Assembly: GCA_045132495.1 (NCBI GenBank)
Contig: JBGUSK010000106.1
Span: 3,829 to 67,828 of the forward strand
DNA from: UBA11524 sp045132495
Lineage (GTDB): Bacteria; Bacillota; Clostridia; Christensenellales; Aristaeellaceae
Direction of reading: 5' to 3'
DNA: 64,000 nucleotides
Within the stretch, counting starts at the first letter, position 1, and the number at the start of each line of letters is the position of its first letter. Of the stretch, positions 34,686 to 43,410 are shown one piece after another. The notes beneath the pieces were generated by a model that searched no databases, had not been told where the DNA came from, and saw nothing but the letters and a program-made list of their open reading frames with translations. The position numbers and the translations under genes are program-made.

Positions 34686-35513
34686 TCACTGCTTTGCTTC
34701 AAACTTTTCAAAGATCTGCAGATCCCACTTGGAACGGTTTTTGTCCATATCCGCCTGGGAACGGACCGTCCAGGCGACAAACCAGGGCTTCATCTGCCGA
34801 AGCAGGTGGATGGACAGGGTGTGCCACTTGACCGATTTGGCCTCAAAGGCCACGAAATCCGGGCGAGAAAGAACATTCTGCAGCATGGAGGCGATCCCCA
34901 GATTGCGCAGGAACAGGAAGGCCGTCCTGCCCTTGCCAGCATGGTCAAAGGCCAGCTGGCCGCGGATGACCTCCGGGGCGTTCACGCGGAACCACTTCAC
35001 CGCGCTGGGCGCGAAGCTCTCCATGCACCAGGGGCCGTCGTAGCGCTTCATACGCTCGTACACGGCCTGCGAAAGGGCGTCGGCATTGCCTTCCACCTTG
35101 ACCTCCACGATCATCGGAATGCGGCCCGCCACGGTTTCCAGCACCTCGTCGTAGGTGGGGACGGGCTCGCCGTTGGGAAGATGGCACGCGCGGATGTCCG
35201 CGAGGGTGCTTTCGGCGATGCGGATATCCACGCCGGTCAGACGCTTCAGACTGTCGTCGTGGTGGACGACCAGATGTCCATCCTTTGTCAGGTGGACGTC
35301 CAGCTCAATACCATAGCGCTTGTCCACCGCCGCGCGGAAGGCCGCCAGGCTGTTTTCAGGTCTATTATTCTCACCGGGGTCGTTGGTATTCCAGAGTCCC
35401 CGGTGGGCGTAGTCAACACCCATCAGGGGCGATATATCCCGGCGGGGAAGGTTCGGGCGGATCAGCTCGGCATAGACCAGAAGAAGCAGAATGATAACGA
35501 TGATGACAGTCAT
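34686..35513 (-). CDS. Glycerophosphodiester phosphodiesterase, membrane anchored
   Basis: Hydrolyses glycerophosphodiesters to glycerol 3-phosphate and an alcohol. The product has 275 residues with one N-terminal helix (TVIIVIILLLLVYAELI). GDPD motifs are visible: AHRGLW (His in the N-terminal HR pair), ENSLAAFRAAVDKRYGIELDV shown here as PENSLAAF and GIELDVHLTKDG, VVHHDDSLKRLTG, and MIVEVKVEGN, which includes the metal-binding Glu. WTVRSQADMD is the C-terminal 'WTVN' variant. Located 4 nt after the MFS gene; probably cotranscribed. Confidence 0.92.
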   Translation of the reverse strand: MTVIIVIILLLLVYAELIRPNLPRRDISPLMGVDYAHRGLWNTNDPGENNRPENSLAAFRAAVDKRYGIELDVHLTKDGHLVVHHDDSLKRLTGVDIRIAESTLADIRACHLPNGEPVPTYDEVLETVAGRIPMIVEVKVEGNADALSQAVYERMKRYDGPWCMESFAPSAVKWFRVNAPEVIRGQLAFDHAGKGRTAFLFLRNLGIASMLQNVLSRPDFVAFEAKSVKWHTLSIHLLRQMKPWFVAWTVRSQADMDKNRSKWDLQIFEKFEAKQ

Positions 35514-35516
35514 GGC

Positions 35517-36821
35517 TTAGTCCTCCATATCCAGGGCCTCGATACCCTTCCTGGCCTCGGGCTTGCTGTCGCCGTGCCTGACGCGGCTCATGGTAATCAT
35601 CGCAAGCGTCAGCATGACGAAGGCATAGGGGAAGAGTGTCCAGTAGCCCACATGCTCCAGCAGTGCGGCGGAGAGAATGGGGGTCAGCACCTGCGCCGCC
35701 ATGGAGAAGGTGTAGTAGTAGCCGGTGTACTTGCCCACGTCGCTGCCGGAGGCCAGTTCCACCACCATGGGATAGCTGTTCACGCCGATGGAGGCCCAGC
35801 CCATGCCCACCAGGGCGAAGCAGATGTACGCCACGATAGACAGCTCCTTCAGCATCCCTGCGCAGAGGAAGGCCACGATCAGCAGCGCAATGCCGCCCAG
35901 GATCATCCGCTTGCGGCCGAATTTGCTTGACAGCTGACCCACGGGCCAGTAGCTCAGGATGGCTACCACCGTCGCTACCAGCACGCAGTTGGCAGCGGCG
36001 GTCTCGGCGACGTTCAGCACCTGCATCGCATACTTGCTGAAGGCGGTGGTCACGGCGTTGTAGCCCATGAACCACAGGCTCACCGAGCACAGGATCAGCA
36101 CCAGGGAGGTCATCTCACCCCGGGACAGCTTGCGAGCGGGGGCATTCTCCACCTGGGCGGCGGGCTTTTCTGCGTCCAGGCGGCGGTTGATCTCATCGGT
36201 TTCGGCAGCCAGGCGGCGCTCCGGGATCACGAAGCGGATCACCAGCATCGCGCCGATCAGCAGGACAGCCACCGTCAGAAAGAGATAGGTGTAATCGCTG
36301 ACTGTCTGCCCGGCCTCGTTGATGGTTTTGACCAGCAGGAAGTTGGTCAGCGCCAGCACCAGCGCACCGCCGATGGCGCCCATCAGGTTGATGATGGCAT
36401 TGGCCTTGGAGCGCAGGGGCTTGGGGGTGACATCGGGCATGAGTGCCACAGTGGGGGAGCGGAAGGTCGCCATGGCGATCAGCAGCAGCGCCAGCAGCAC
36501 CAGGAACACCGGCAGGGGCGCGGTTTTTGTCACCGGGGAGACCAGCAACGCCAGCACTGCCGCCGTAAAGCCGCCAAAGAGCATGAAGGGCATACGTCGG
36601 CCCATCTTCAGCGTGCACCGGTCAGACAGCGCGCCGAACAGCGGCAGCAGGAACAGCGCCACGATATTGTCCATCGCCATGACTACACCGGCGGCGGTAT
36701 CGCCCAGGGCATAGGTGTTCTTCAGGATCAGCGGCACGGAGAAGTCATACAGCTGCCAAAACGCGCTGATGGACATGAATGCCAGACCGACCAGGAATGT
36801 GCGCTTGACGTTGAGCTTCAT
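35517..36821 (-). CDS. MFS transporter (sugar/cation symporter-like)
   Basis: The product has 434 residues with 12 predicted helices. GLAFMSISAFWQLYDFSVPLIL is the first helix, and LSDRCTLKMGRRMPFML is the MFS/GPH loop 2-3 motif; the second-half equivalent is LSSKFGRKRMI. MDNIVALFLLPLFGALSDR resembles SLC45/GPH-type carriers, so a sugar or glycoside substrate is plausible. AGGAGGG precedes the ATG at 36821. Substrate unassigned. Confidence 0.87.
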   Translation of the reverse strand: MKLNVKRTFLVGLAFMSISAFWQLYDFSVPLILKNTYALGDTAAGVVMAMDNIVALFLLPLFGALSDRCTLKMGRRMPFMLFGGFTAAVLALLVSPVTKTAPLPVFLVLLALLLIAMATFRSPTVALMPDVTPKPLRSKANAIINLMGAIGGALVLALTNFLLVKTINEAGQTVSDYTYLFLTVAVLLIGAMLVIRFVIPERRLAAETDEINRRLDAEKPAAQVENAPARKLSRGEMTSLVLILCSVSLWFMGYNAVTTAFSKYAMQVLNVAETAAANCVLVATVVAILSYWPVGQLSSKFGRKRMILGGIALLIVAFLCAGMLKELSIVAYICFALVGMGWASIGVNSYPMVVELASGSDVGKYTGYYYTFSMAAQVLTPILSAALLEHVGYWTLFPYAFVMLTLAMITMSRVRHGDSKPEARKGIEALDMED

Positions 36822-36891
36822 TGTGGAGCCCTCCTGTGTAGTTGAATTAGAAATTGAAGTGCTGTTGATTGGTGGTTTCGTAGGGGAGGGG

Positions 36892-36976
36892 AACCTTCTC
36901 AGTCAGCCGCAAACGGCTGCCAGATCTCCCAAAGGGAGAGCCTTTTGGTATGTAGGGGCGGCAATCTGCCGCCAAT
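36892..36976. repeat. Cluster of three small palindromes after a stop codon
   Basis: CAGCCG-CAAA-CGGCTG, CTCCC-AAA-GGGAG and GGCGGCA-ATC-TGCCGCC follow each other. The block lies directly downstream (minus strand) of the effector-binding gene stop at 36979. It resembles mobile palindromic repeats common in clostridial genomes, but is a different family from 1238-1368. Confidence 0.7.
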
Positions 36977-36978
36977 CT

Positions 36979-37437
36979 TTACAGTCTGCGGATGGGGAAG
37001 CACATATACCCCTTGCCGGTCGCCGGGTCGGTGAAGTCGTGCACCGCGCCGACGAGGGTCAGGCCTTGTTCTGCGAGCTTTTCCAGCGTGCGGGGGATGA
37101 CGTCCGGCGCATCGTTTTCCACGAGGACATACTCAAAGCCGGGAATGTCCCAGCGAGTCCAGCCCTCCGGGGGCTGCGCGTCATTGCGGACTTCCACGCC
37201 TGCCAGGTACAGGCCCCTGGTGAAGCCGTCCGCCCAGGGCAGGAAGCTGCGGCTCATATCGCTCATCGCGCCCCAGATGCCGCAGAGACTGCCGTCGGGG
37301 TTGGCTTTTGCCAGACTTGCCACTTCGCCGAAGCGGGAATTGGCCTTCTCCCACAGGGCCTGAATGAATGCGGGGCCGTCCGTGGTTGCGCCTTCCATGC
37401 CGATCACGGCGAAGGCAGGTTTCACGATGCGTTCCAT
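36979..37437 (-). CDS. GyrI-like effector-binding domain protein
   Basis: The product has 152 residues. The fold of the GyrI/AraC effector-binding family is suggested by VKPAFAVIGMEGATTDG at the start, GIWGAMSDMSRSF and YLAGVEVRNDAQPPEGWTRW, cut here as YLAGVEV and GWTRWDIPGFEYVL, then a C-terminal YMCFPIRRL. Free-standing members bind small hydrophobic or cationic compounds or inhibit gyrase. It is 10 nt downstream of the PIN-TRAM gene in the RadA operon. Confidence 0.8.
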   Translation of the reverse strand: MERIVKPAFAVIGMEGATTDGPAFIQALWEKANSRFGEVASLAKANPDGSLCGIWGAMSDMSRSFLPWADGFTRGLYLAGVEVRNDAQPPEGWTRWDIPGFEYVLVENDAPDVIPRTLEKLAEQGLTLVGAVHDFTDPATGKGYMCFPIRRL

Positions 37438-37447
37438 ACAGAATTCC

Positions 37448-38512
37448 TCAGTCGTTCATCCGGGCAAAGGCCATGCGGCCCGCGCTGGTCTGCAGCACGC
37501 TGGTGACGGTGACTTCCACGGTTTGGCCGATATGGGCGCTGCCGCCCTCGACCACCAGCATCGTGCCATCCGGCAGAAAGCCTACGCCCTGACCAGCTTC
37601 CTTGCCGGACTTGGTGAGGGTCACGTTCAGCACATCTCCCGCGCTGGTCACCGTGCGCAGAGCCATCGCCAGGTCGTTCAGGTTGATGACGGGCAAACCT
37701 GCTACCCGCGCCGCCTTGTGCATGAGCGCATCGGCGGTGAGGAGCGTTGCGGACTTCTCGCGCACGAGGGTCATCAGGGCCACGTCGGACTCTGCCGGGG
37801 CGGGGCCGTCGGCGGACGCAATGTGCAGGTTTGGCAGCGCCTTGACGGTCTCCAGACCTCGCTGGCCCCGCAGACGCTTTGCTGCGTCGGGGGATTCCGC
37901 CATTTCCTGCAATTCCGCAAGGATGAAATCCGCCGTGAGCAGCTCGCCCTCGACAACACCCGTGCGGGCAACGGCGGCGATGCGGCCATCCATCAGCACG
38001 GAGGCGTCCAGCACCTTCATCTCCGCTGCCTTTCCGCCTTTGCGGACGCGGCCCTCTGCCATCAGCGAGGCCATATCCTCAGCCCGATGTGCGCCGATGG
38101 TCAGACCCAGCACGCCCAGCACTACATACAGCATCGCCGAGACGGCCATGGTGAAGATGGATTCCCCAAGGAAGTGCAATATCTGCGTGATCAGCGAGGC
38201 GATCAGCAGGCCGCCCAGCAGCCAGATAACCATCGAGATCAGCTGGGTGGTGGTCAGGGACTCGGTACGCTTTTCCAGCGTGGACATCGTATCAGCCCAC
38301 CAGGCGACGATCCTGGGGGCGGTCAGGTGCGCGGCGAGCACGCCCAGCGCGCCCATGCCGACGTAGAGCAGGATCAGCAGCCATAGGGCCAGCGGCGCAT
38401 CGCTGGTCATAGCGTGCACCTGCACGCACAGGAATGCCAGCACTGTACCTGCGCCGGCTCCTGCTGCGTAGAGCAGTGTTCTCAAAAGGTTGCGTAAAAG
38501 CTTCGATTTCAT
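37448..38512 (-). CDS. PIN-TRAM domain membrane protein, YacL-like
   Basis: The product has 354 residues. Four membrane helices occupy the first ~160 residues. A PIN-type nuclease domain follows (KVLDASVLMDGRIA, then FILAELQEMAES and LTADALMHKAA, supplying the acidic residues) and a C-terminal TRAM RNA-binding domain (GQGVGFLPDGTMLVVEGG...GQTVEVTV). The protein is next to radA as in Bacillus, where disA intervenes; disA is absent here. The exact role of YacL is unknown. Confidence 0.9.
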   Translation of the reverse strand: MKSKLLRNLLRTLLYAAGAGAGTVLAFLCVQVHAMTSDAPLALWLLILLYVGMGALGVLAAHLTAPRIVAWWADTMSTLEKRTESLTTTQLISMVIWLLGGLLIASLITQILHFLGESIFTMAVSAMLYVVLGVLGLTIGAHRAEDMASLMAEGRVRKGGKAAEMKVLDASVLMDGRIAAVARTGVVEGELLTADFILAELQEMAESPDAAKRLRGQRGLETVKALPNLHIASADGPAPAESDVALMTLVREKSATLLTADALMHKAARVAGLPVINLNDLAMALRTVTSAGDVLNVTLTKSGKEAGQGVGFLPDGTMLVVEGGSAHIGQTVEVTVTSVLQTSAGRMAFARMND

Positions 38513-38537
38513 AAATGCTTCTCCGATGAAGATGAAC

Positions 38538-39914
38538 TCAGAACAATACGCTGATGGCCTGCATCACCGTGTCCACGCCCACAAACTTGACGCCCTCGGG
38601 GCAGGTGAGGCGCTTCATGTTTTCCCTTGGCAGCACGATGGTGGTGAAGCCCAGCCGCTGGCACTCAGCCACGCGCCTGTCACACTGGGGGATGGCACGC
38701 ACCTCGCCCGCCAGACCGACTTCGCCCATGACGGCTACGTCCGCGCCGATGGGCATGTCCTTCAGGGAGGACACCACCGCCATGCACAGCGCCAGATCAG
38801 CCGCAGGCTCGGAGAGCTCCAGGCCGCCGGCCACGTTGATGTATACGTCCTGATTGTAGGTTTTCTGATTGGCGCGCTTCTCCAGCACGGCCAGCAGAAG
38901 CGCCACGCGGGATGCATCCGCGCCGCCCACCGTTCGCCGGGGCGTGCCGAAGTAGGACTGGCTCGCCAGGGCCTGCACGTCGCACAGCAAAGGCCGGGAG
39001 CCCTCCAGACCGCAGAACACCACAGACCCGCTGGCGCCCTTGGCACGGCGGGAAAGCAGCTGCTCGGAGGGGTTCAATACCACCTGCATGCCCTTGTCCG
39101 TCATCTGGAACACACCCAGCTCATTCACCGAGCCGAAGCGGTTCTTCACCGCCCGCAGCAGGCGGTATTCCTGCATCTTGTCGCCCTCGAAATAGAGCAC
39201 CACGTCCACCATGTGCTCCAGCATGCGGGGGCCGGCGATCGCGCCGTCCTTGGTGACATGGCCGACCAGGAAGATCGCCGTGCCGCTCTCCTTGCAGATG
39301 CGCATGATCAGGCTGGTGCACTCGCGGACCTGGCTGACCGAGCCGGGCGCAGAGGCCATCTCCGGGCGGTACATGGTCTGCACCGAGTCGATGACGGCCA
39401 CGTCCGGCTGGAGTTGATTCAGCTTTTCCTCTACTGCATCCAGGGCGTTTTCCGCCAGAACATACAGGGATTCCTCGCGGATGCCCAGACGGTTGGCACG
39501 GAGCTTGATCTGCTTGGCGCTTTCCTCGCCGGAAACATAGAGCACCCGCTTGCCGGAACGGGCCAGATGGGCGCAGACCTGCAGCAGCAGCGTGGATTTG
39601 CCCACGCCCGGGTCGCCGCCGATGAGCATCAGCGCGCCCTCGACGATGCCTCCGCCCAGTACCCTGTCCAGCTCGCTCACGCCGGTGGAGGTACGGACGG
39701 TCACGTCCTCGGGGATGTCCTTGAGGAGCATCGCTGCCGCGCCGGTGCCGGGCCTTTGCTTCGGGGCTGGGGTCTTCGACCCTTTTCCGAAGGAGGGCGG
39801 CAGTACCCCCTCCTCCATCGTGTTCCATGCGCCGCAGCCGGGGCACTTGCCGGTCCACTTGGCGGTCTCAAACCCGCAGGCCGTGCAGGCGAAGAGCGTT
39901 TTTTCTTTGGCCAT
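38538..39914 (-). CDS. radA: DNA repair protein RadA
   Basis: Branch-migration ATPase in recombinational repair. The product has 458 residues. An N-terminal zinc finger (CTACGFETAKWTGKCPGCG), Walker A GDPGVGKST, the RadA-specific KNRFGS motif and a C-terminal Lon-like domain ending near VDTVMQAISVLF are all present. Start 39914 (MAKEKTLF) is chosen from CAGGAGG; an in-frame upstream ATG at 40031 would run through the promoter and the neighbouring terminator. First gene of a string: RadA, PIN-TRAM, GyrI-like, then MFS and GDPD. Confidence 0.96.
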   Translation of the reverse strand: MAKEKTLFACTACGFETAKWTGKCPGCGAWNTMEEGVLPPSFGKGSKTPAPKQRPGTGAAAMLLKDIPEDVTVRTSTGVSELDRVLGGGIVEGALMLIGGDPGVGKSTLLLQVCAHLARSGKRVLYVSGEESAKQIKLRANRLGIREESLYVLAENALDAVEEKLNQLQPDVAVIDSVQTMYRPEMASAPGSVSQVRECTSLIMRICKESGTAIFLVGHVTKDGAIAGPRMLEHMVDVVLYFEGDKMQEYRLLRAVKNRFGSVNELGVFQMTDKGMQVVLNPSEQLLSRRAKGASGSVVFCGLEGSRPLLCDVQALASQSYFGTPRRTVGGADASRVALLLAVLEKRANQKTYNQDVYINVAGGLELSEPAADLALCMAVVSSLKDMPIGADVAVMGEVGLAGEVRAIPQCDRRVAECQRLGFTTIVLPRENMKRLTCPEGVKFVGVDTVMQAISVLF

Positions 39915-39953
39915 AATGGGCCTCCTGTAGATTGACGAATTGCTATCTGTTTT

Positions 39954-39982
39954 ATTATAGCACAGATCGGGATGGGTTGCAA
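39954..39982 (-). promoter_or_regulatory. Promoter of radA
   Basis: TTGCAA (39977-39982, minus strand), 17 bp, TATAAT (39954-39959), about 40 nt before the ATG. Confidence 0.75.
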
Positions 39983-39988
39983 TCATGC

Positions 39989-40017
39989 AAAAAAGCCCCC
40001 GCCACATAGGCGAGGGC
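39989..40017 (-). terminator. Terminator of the sigma-factor gene
   Basis: On the minus strand GCCCTCGCC pairs with GGCGGGGGC (one G-T), followed by TTTTTT, 11 nt after the stop. Confidence 0.88.
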
Positions 40018-40027
40018 GAAGGTGCGA

Positions 40028-41590
40028 TCATTCGCCCTGAACGACGTAAGTCGTGGGCAGCAGGTCGGCGTATTTCGCGTCAGGCAGGACATGCTCGGCG
40101 TAGAGCGTGGCCATGGGGAGCGACACGGCGTCGTCAAACAGGCGGAAGTAGGCCATGCCCTGGGCGATGTCTTTCAGGTGCTCCGGCGCATGCTCAGCGA
40201 GGAGCGCGGCTTCCTTGTCCCGGATGGACAGGGCGATGGCAGCGATCTCCTGGGCAGCCCCGTCGATGATGGAAAGCAGTGCTTGAAACTGGCTGGCAGT
40301 GAACACGGGGCAGTTGGCAGTCAGGCGGCCATCCTTTTGCAGAGCATAGCCCTTCCTGACCAGCTCCGCCGCAATGGCCGCGTCATTCTCCGAAAGGACG
40401 GCGGCGCTGCCCCTGGCGATGTCGAGGAGGACATTGGCCTTGTTCCAGTAGCTGAGGGTGTGGTGAACCATCGGCCCGATGATGGGGAAGTCCATGCACT
40501 GCACGCGGTCGCCACGGGCGTTTTGCATCCCGCTGGCGCCAAAGCAGAAGGGGTCTGCATCAGCGGACAGCGGGGCTGCAGAGGCCTCCATACCCCAGCA
40601 CAGGCAGGGCACGCCCCATTTGTCACGGGGCAGCTCCGGGCAGGCCTTGTCGCCTGCGATGTTGACGACTGCCTGATGGAGCAGAATTGCGCTCATCTGC
40701 CAGGCAAAGGCTGCCTGGTTCATTTTGCAGCCGGTGAAGCCCAGGGCGCGGATGGCAGCCTCCTGCGCCGTGATGCAATTCTTCACCCGGTCAGCAATGG
40801 CCTGCGCGTCCGGGGAGATCAGCTGCTGTATCTCATGGGTGAAGTCCTCGGTGAAGATGATGATGTTGGTGCGGTAGCGGCCAGCGCCGTCCTTTGTCAG
40901 CAGGCTGACCTCGTGCAGCGCGTTCAGATCGTCCTCCATATAGGGCAGCCCCACGCCGATCTCCAGGGCGATCTGTTCTGCCGTCAGTGCGTCGTTGTAG
41001 CAGGCGAAGAGGATGTTCTGCTTCAGCAGCGTCTCCGCCGCGCCGTAGTAATGATTGGGCCCCTCGCCCCAGTAGCGCAAGTCCAGCTTGCGCGGGTGAT
41101 AGCTCTGTACACCGTAGTTACGTTCCATTTCCATGCCCTCCTTCAAAATGATGCGCGCCTTGAAGAGCAGATATTTCACCATGCTCTGGCTGATGGAGAG
41201 GGTCTGGGCGATGTCCGCCGTTTTCATGCCATGGACATAGTAGAGCACCGCTGTGTCCCGGTACCGCCGGGACAGCAGTGTCAGCTCCCGCCGCAGGAGC
41301 GCCACGTCCTCCGGAGCGTCCTCGGGCCAGGGCTGTTCATAGGCGGATTCGACCAGTTCGCACTCCTTCCGGTGCGCCTTGCGTTTGGCCCACTGGCGGT
41401 ACACATTCCCCGCCACGCCCCACATGAAGCCATAGAATGCCCCTTCTTCGCGCAGATTGGGCGCGGCCTCCAGCATGGCAAGAAGCACATCCTGGCTGAG
41501 ATCCTCCGCGTCCTGCAGGGTGGGGGTTCTGGCGATGCACCACGCGCGGATGGCGCGGGACATCTCGGCAATGCGTTTGTGCTGGGTCAT
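40028..41590 (-). CDS. ECF-like sigma factor with ~350-residue C-terminal extension
   Basis: The product has 520 residues. The first ~165 form a sigma-70 family factor: region 2 (DAEDLSQDVLLAMLEAAPNL, then FYGFMWGVAGNVYRQWAKRK) and region 4 (LLSRRYRDTAVLYYVHGMKT, ADIAQTLSISQSMVKYLLFKA). A winged-helix-like segment follows (LTAEQIALEIGVGLPYMEDDL), then a ~250-residue domain with several Cys and Trp of unknown function. Extended sigma factors of this layout occur in Clostridia, and the tail may sense a signal. CGGAGG precedes the ATG. Monocistronic, with a terminator at 39989. Target promoters unknown. Confidence 0.85.
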   Translation of the reverse strand: MTQHKRIAEMSRAIRAWCIARTPTLQDAEDLSQDVLLAMLEAAPNLREEGAFYGFMWGVAGNVYRQWAKRKAHRKECELVESAYEQPWPEDAPEDVALLRRELTLLSRRYRDTAVLYYVHGMKTADIAQTLSISQSMVKYLLFKARIILKEGMEMERNYGVQSYHPRKLDLRYWGEGPNHYYGAAETLLKQNILFACYNDALTAEQIALEIGVGLPYMEDDLNALHEVSLLTKDGAGRYRTNIIIFTEDFTHEIQQLISPDAQAIADRVKNCITAQEAAIRALGFTGCKMNQAAFAWQMSAILLHQAVVNIAGDKACPELPRDKWGVPCLCWGMEASAAPLSADADPFCFGASGMQNARGDRVQCMDFPIIGPMVHHTLSYWNKANVLLDIARGSAAVLSENDAAIAAELVRKGYALQKDGRLTANCPVFTASQFQALLSIIDGAAQEIAAIALSIRDKEAALLAEHAPEHLKDIAQGMAYFRLFDDAVSLPMATLYAEHVLPDAKYADLLPTTYVVQGE

Positions 41591-41615
41591 GGGTACCTCC
41601 GAGGGGGGATTTTGT

Positions 41616-41636
41616 ACGACGTCGTTCGCCAGTATA
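41616..41636 (-). promoter_or_regulatory. Candidate promoter and palindromic operator of the sigma-factor gene
   Basis: TATACT (41631-41636, minus strand) is followed near the expected transcription start by the perfect palindrome ACGACGTCGT (41616-41625). No good -35 is seen, as might be expected for autoregulation. Confidence 0.4.
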
Positions 41637-41675
41637 GTGGCGGGGGAGGGGGCATGGTTAATGCCCTGCGGATAA

Positions 41676-42131
41676 TTATTTCATCGTGGAAAAGCTGTAC
41701 ACATGGCCATCTACCCGGTTAAGACACCACAGGCCGTCCATGCACACGGCAGAATCGCCGGAAATGACATACCCCCACTCGTCATCCACCGCGCCGCTGG
41801 TGATGAAGAACACGTCATCGCCCACTTTACGCAGCCCCAGCAGATCCCTGTCATGGAGCATGTCGGCGATGGGCTCCGGCAGCACGGCGGACTGATCCGG
41901 TTCACCGACATTGTGCAGAAGGAAATGGTCGTCGTCCCGGGCGGACACATACGCAAAGTCTGGCAGCGCGGCGAGGTCATCATAGGCCGCCTGCCAGATG
42001 CGGATGTCGGCTTCGAGCCAGGGATCGTTCCGGAGAGCAATGCCTGCCAGCACCCACATCGCCACGAACAGCACCACAACTGCGACGCAGCCGCCGATCA
42101 GCAGATACGCCATAAATCGCCGGATTTTCAT
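41676..42131 (-). CDS. Membrane-anchored protein of unknown function (151 aa)
   Basis: One N-terminal helix (FMAYLLIGGCVAVVVLFVAMWVLAG, cut here as LLIGGCVAVVVLFVAMW) after a basic start, then a ~115-residue outer domain with acidic segments and YVSARDDDHFLLHN and GDDVFFITSGAVDDEWGYV. The latter looks like a beta-rich readout domain. No family recognised. It follows the gene at 42141 by 9 nt and is probably cotranscribed. Confidence 0.65.
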   Translation of the reverse strand: MKIRRFMAYLLIGGCVAVVVLFVAMWVLAGIALRNDPWLEADIRIWQAAYDDLAALPDFAYVSARDDDHFLLHNVGEPDQSAVLPEPIADMLHDRDLLGLRKVGDDVFFITSGAVDDEWGYVISGDSAVCMDGLWCLNRVDGHVYSFSTMK

Positions 42132-42140
42132 GTCGGTACC

Positions 42141-43112
42141 TCACGAATCATACTCATAGAAGATGAACAGCCCCGTGTCGGCATCATACAGCGCGCAGAG
42201 CCAGTTCATCGACCAGCACGCGCCGACGTTCTGCATGGCGGCGGGGAAACGTGGGTCCAGGGTGGTGGGGGACGCATCATCGGGATGTGTTCGGGCGTTG
42301 GTGTCTACAAAGCTGCACCACTCGAAATCGACGTCCGCCGCCGGATAGAGAGGCGGTACCTGGAAGAAAAGCTTGTCGTGCATGACACGGTATTCGGTGT
42401 GGGTGATGACGCCCTCGTGCCAGTCGGCGTGGGCGGCAAGGGCTTTTTCCAGCGCAGGACGATGCTCTTCTGGCACGATGAGGGCATACCAGGTGCTTCC
42501 GTCCCCATGGAAGCCGCCATGGGTCTCCATTTCATACACATAACCGTTGTGGGGGACAGACAATATGTCCGCCGTGATACTGCCCGCACGGGGCTGCTGG
42601 ATGTATGTGCAAAGGTAAATCATCAGCCCGGTATCCTGGTCAAAGAAGGCGAGTTCCGCCGGGTCGCTGCCGGTCATGTTGACGTACTTGGCGTCGAATA
42701 TGAGGTCAGCGGCGGGATGCAGGAAGGCGGCCTCAGGCAGATGTGTTTTCAGCAGAGACGCATATTCCACAGCGGTGACGGACTCTGCCTGCCAGTGATT
42801 GTGGTGGGCCGCTGCAAGGGCCATCACACCAGCCCAAAGGTTGGTGTTGTCCACGTGGTTGTCGTATTCGGGCATGACGAAGGCCGTCAGTGTTCCCTCG
42901 ATGCTCAGGGCATGCCAGGGGGCGAACTCCGTGTAGGTATTCAGGCCGGTTTCACGCAGAGCAGCTTCCGCATCGTCGTTCATGGCGGCGTGCTCGCTTT
43001 CCAGCCCGAAGACCATCAGCAGTCCCAGCAGAAAGGGGATTCCAAAGTATATCAGCATCCCCAGGCCAAGGTATGCGGCAGTGATGCCAATCCATTGCAG
43101 CACTTTCTTCAT
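42141..43112 (-). CDS. Membrane-anchored protein of unknown function (323 aa)
   Basis: Starts MKKVLQWIGITAAYLGLGML with one or two N-terminal helices (about residues 5-37), then a long extracytoplasmic part rich in His, Trp and acidic residues. VYEMETHGGFHGDGSTWYALI and YDADTGLFIFYEYDS are notable; 'DQDTGLMIYLCTY' and 'DADTGLFIFYEYD' look like repeats of one module. Start 43112 is supported by AAAGGAGATACC. It heads a two-gene unit with the 151-residue protein. Function unknown. Confidence 0.68.
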   Translation of the reverse strand: MKKVLQWIGITAAYLGLGMLIYFGIPFLLGLLMVFGLESEHAAMNDDAEAALRETGLNTYTEFAPWHALSIEGTLTAFVMPEYDNHVDNTNLWAGVMALAAAHHNHWQAESVTAVEYASLLKTHLPEAAFLHPAADLIFDAKYVNMTGSDPAELAFFDQDTGLMIYLCTYIQQPRAGSITADILSVPHNGYVYEMETHGGFHGDGSTWYALIVPEEHRPALEKALAAHADWHEGVITHTEYRVMHDKLFFQVPPLYPAADVDFEWCSFVDTNARTHPDDASPTTLDPRFPAAMQNVGACWSMNWLCALYDADTGLFIFYEYDS

Positions 43113-43179
43113 GATGGTATCTCCTTTACGGTACAGCAAACAAAGGGTCCTTGACCCCAGTTTTTTTCACCTGCATATA

Positions 43180-43410
43180 TTAAACGTTCATCCACTCGTC
43201 GGGGTCGTCGCTTTCTTCGTAAATCAGAATATCCCCCGGCTGGCACTTCAGCGCCTTGCAGATGGCCTCCAGCGTGGACATGCGAACCGCCTTGGCGTGG
43301 CCGTTCTTGAGGATGGAGAGGTTCGCCATGGTGATGCCCACTTTTGAACTCAGTTCCGTCAGGGACATCTTCCGCCGGGCCATCATCACGTCCAGATCGA
43401 CACGGATCAT
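43180..43410 (-). CDS. Small HTH regulator of the YozG/XRE type
   Basis: The product has 76 residues, nearly all helix-turn-helix: KMSLTELSSKVGITMANLSILKNG, shown here as LTELSSKVGITMANLSILKN, then MSTLEAICKALKCQPGDIL and a short acidic tail. Such small regulators are commonly paired with DUF2975 membrane proteins, as here: its start overlaps the upstream DUF2975-like stop by 4 nt. It likely autoregulates the cassette. Confidence 0.9.
   Translation of the reverse strand: MIRVDLDVMMARRKMSLTELSSKVGITMANLSILKNGHAKAVRMSTLEAICKALKCQPGDILIYEESDDPDEWMNV

Noticed and set aside
39770..39800. GGGTCTTCGACCC motif near the RadA linker, also seen at 49578-49590
   Set aside because: A short palindrome in GC-rich DNA; two occurrences are too few and one is inside a coding linker.
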